Below are positions 62,354-64,000 of a DNA stretch of 64,000 nucleotides, one piece after another. The translations under genes were made by a program, and so were the position numbers. Origin of the DNA: SG8-30 sp964406445 (lineage in GTDB: Bacteria > Pseudomonadota > Gammaproteobacteria > Steroidobacterales > Steroidobacteraceae). How positions within the stretch are numbered: position 1 is the stretch's first letter; every line of letters begins with the position of its first letter. The notes below the pieces were generated by a model that ran no database searches, had not been told where the DNA came from, and worked only from the letters and a program-made list of their open reading frames with translations. The DNA is taken from contig CAYORU010000015.1 of NCBI GenBank assembly GCA_964406445.1, positions 6,022-70,021 on the forward strand, read 5' to 3'.

Positions 62354-64000
62354 TCAGGCCCCGGCCGCGCCTTCGGTGGCGGCCCGCGCCGCGGCGAACC
62401 GCTTGCGGTCGAGCAGGGAGTACACGACCGGGATCACGATCAGCGTGAACACGCTCGCGATCGCGACGCCGCCGATCACGGTGATCGCCATGGGCCGGCG
62501 GATCTCGGCGCCGTCGCCGAGCCCGAGCGCCATGGGCAACAGTCCGAGGATCGTGGTCAGCTTGGTGATCAGGATCGGCCGCAGGCGCGTCCGGCCGGCC
62601 TCGAGGATGGCGGCGTGCTTGGCCGCGCCGCGCTCGCGGGCCTGGTTGACCGCGTCGATCAGCACGATCGACTGGTTGACCACGATTCCGGCCAGCATGA
62701 TCACCCCGATGTAGGCGACGACGTTGACCGTCGTGCCGGTCAGGTACATCGCCCAGACCGAGCCGACCAGCGCCAGCGGGATGGTGAGCAGGATCACGAA
62801 CGGGTGGAGCAGGGACTCGAACTGGGAGGCCATGACCAGGTAGACGAGGAACACGGCCATCAGCAGGGCGAGCTGCAGCGATGCGAAGGACGCGCCCATC
62901 TCGGCGCTCTGCCCGCCGACCGAGATGCCGGTGTCCACCGGCAGCTGGATGCCGGCGACGATGCGCTCCAGGTCGGCCACGGCGCTGCCGAGGTCGCCGC
63001 CCGCCAGGTTCGCAGAGATTACCGCGACACGCTCCTGCTTGAGCCGACGCACTTCGGCCGGACCGGTGGCGACGCGCACCTCGGCGACGGCCTCGAGCGG
63101 CACCGGCCGGTCGCTTCCTGGGTTGACGATCAGCGAGCGGATCTCTTCGACGGACGCGGCGCGCGTGTCGATGCTGCGCACGAGCACGTCGATGTTGCGC
63201 TCGCGCAGCTTGTAGCGCGTGGCGACGTCGCCGCGCACGCTGGAGACCACGCGGTCCGCGAGCTCGCGGACGGTCAGGCCGAGCTGCGCGGCGCGCTGCT
63301 GGTCGAACAGGATCTGGATCTCCGGGCTGCCGGCCTCGACCGTCGACTTGATGTCGCTGAAGCGACCGCTCGCCTCCATGGCCCGGCGCGCCTCGGCCGC
63401 AACTTCGCGCAGCCGCTCGAGGTCGTAGCCGGTGACGACCAGCTCGAGCGGCGTCTCGAAGCTGAACAGCGCCGGCCGGCTGAACTGGTACTGCACGCCT
63501 GCGAGCGAGTCGAGCTGGCGGCGCAGGCTGGCGATGGCCGCCTCCTCGGCGTCACGGCCGGTTCCGGGCTGCAGCAGGATGGACAGCCGGCCGGTGTTGT
63601 CGCCGGCATCGGTCGGGTTGGCGTCGAGCCGGTTGCCGGTGCCGGTGACGGCGTAGGCGCGCTTCAGCGCCGGCAGCTCCATGGCCATGCCCTGGGCCGC
63701 GGCCATGACGCGGTCGGTCTGCTCCAGCGTGCTGCCCGGCGGCAGGCGAAGGTCGACGAGGAACTCGCCTTGCGAGAGTTGCGGGATGAGCTCGGTGCCC
63801 AGTCGCGGCACCAGCGCAAGCGTCGCGAGCAGGGCCAGCAGCGCGGCGCCGACCACGCGGCCGCGGTGCACGAGCGACCATTGCAGGGCAGGGAGGTAGG
63901 CCCGCTCGATCGCGCGATAGCCGGCCTGCGTCGCGTCCGCCGCGGGCGCCAGGATCCGCCGCGCGAGCGCGGCGACGCCGCGCCCGGCGCGGCGCAGGGC
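62354..64000 (-). CDS. RND-family efflux permease, 5' part outside the window
   Basis: The open frame continues without stop to the window end, so only the C-terminal half (about 549 codons) is present. The visible part begins in the central cytoplasmic/membrane region (YRAIERAYLPALQWSLVHRG) and includes the second periplasmic domain (FLVDLRLPPGSTLEQTDRVM) and the final membrane block (MLAGIVVNQSIVLIDAVNQA). An internal GTG at 63871 could be mistaken for a start. It is paired with the permease at 59288..62350, with 3 nt between the genes. Confidence 0.92.
   Translation of the reverse strand, partial: ALRRAGRGVAALARRILAPAADATQAGYRAIERAYLPALQWSLVHRGRVVGAALLALLATLALVPRLGTELIPQLSQGEFLVDLRLPPGSTLEQTDRVMAAAQGMAMELPALKRAYAVTGTGNRLDANPTDAGDNTGRLSILLQPGTGRDAEEAAIASLRRQLDSLAGVQYQFSRPALFSFETPLELVVTGYDLERLREVAAEARRAMEASGRFSDIKSTVEAGSPEIQILFDQQRAAQLGLTVRELADRVVSSVRGDVATRYKLRERNIDVLVRSIDTRAASVEEIRSLIVNPGSDRPVPLEAVAEVRVATGPAEVRRLKQERVAVISANLAGGDLGSAVADLERIVAGIQLPVDTGISVGGQSAEMGASFASLQLALLMAVFLVYLVMASQFESLLHPFVILLTIPLALVGSVWAMYLTGTTVNVVAYIGVIMLAGIVVNQSIVLIDAVNQARERGAAKHAAILEAGRTRLRPILITKLTTILGLLPMALGLGDGAEIRRPMAITVIGGVAIASVFTLIVIPVVYSLLDRKRFAAARAATEGAAGA

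Overview
The window is about 70% G+C and almost fully coding. It looks like a chromosomal segment of a free-living gammaproteobacterium, probably near the Xanthomonadales / Nevskiales / Chromatiales. The evidence is gene order and content: ffh-rpsP-rimM-trmD-rplS, a Suf operon with an Rrf2 regulator and SufU/SufT, mlaFEDCB facing mlaA, dapA followed by a BamC-like lipoprotein, ffs-dnaX-ybaB-recR, orn facing rsgA, divergent ppsA/ppsR, and a DUF1249 (YqiB) protein. The placement is inferred; there is no 16S gene here. No phage, insertion sequence or CRISPR array was seen.

Layout. 0-5.4 kb: SRP GTPase, ribosomal protein and tRNA modification operon, then SppA. 5.4-9.3 kb: the kbl-tdh threonine degradation operon, divergent from hslR-cupin-yhhQ. 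9.3-19.1 kb: an accessory metabolic block. On the minus strand lie an XRE-cupin regulator, a cyclophilin-like protein and an MFS transporter. Divergently on the plus strand lie a TonB-dependent receptor, HyuA, HyuB and an MDR oxidoreductase. An AT-rich spacer with two back-to-back promoters separates the arms. 19.1-33.5 kb: CnoX-like thioredoxin, a DUF481 outer-membrane protein, NUDIX, Lrp/short PutA, PurU, an SNF-family symporter, Nei, an AhpD-like/PNPOx-like pair with a divergent LysR, a HAD phosphatase without a normal start codon, and two unrecognised secreted proteins. 33.5-40.3 kb: sixA and the Suf operon. 40.4-45.9 kb: Mla phospholipid transport and BepA. 45.9-49.6 kb: PIN-PhoH, Bcp, a GcvR-like protein, DapA and a short lipoprotein. 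49.6-50.3 kb: tRNA-Ser(GGA), a two-copy repeat that starts inside the tRNA, and the SRP RNA. 50.3-59.3 kb: dnaX-ybaB-recR, rsgA/orn, ppsA/ppsR, a DUF1249 protein and a coiled-coil protein. 59.3-64 kb: two adjacent RND permeases, the second cut by the window edge.

Functional themes. Several neighbouring systems serve the envelope: the Mla lipid pathway, BepA, SppA, two outer-membrane proteins, a BamC-like lipoprotein and RND efflux. Amino-acid catabolism appears repeatedly (Kbl/Tdh, PutA, GcvR-like, SNF symporter). PpsR sits divergently beside its expected target PpsA. Both components of the SRP (Ffh and its RNA) are in the window but about 49 kb apart.

The observations most worth a second look are five. 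The first is the 109-bp repeat that begins exactly with the last 19 nt of tRNA-Ser, reminiscent of the E. coli tyrT/rtT arrangement. The second is the 9.3-19.1 kb TonB/HyuAB cluster with its divergent control region. The third is a HAD phosphatase whose only workable start is a CTG overlapping the stop of a 26-codon ORF. The fourth is the possibility of leaderless mRNAs, with -10 elements 7 nt before the ATG. The fifth is a possible minimal BamC reduced to its BamD-binding peptide.
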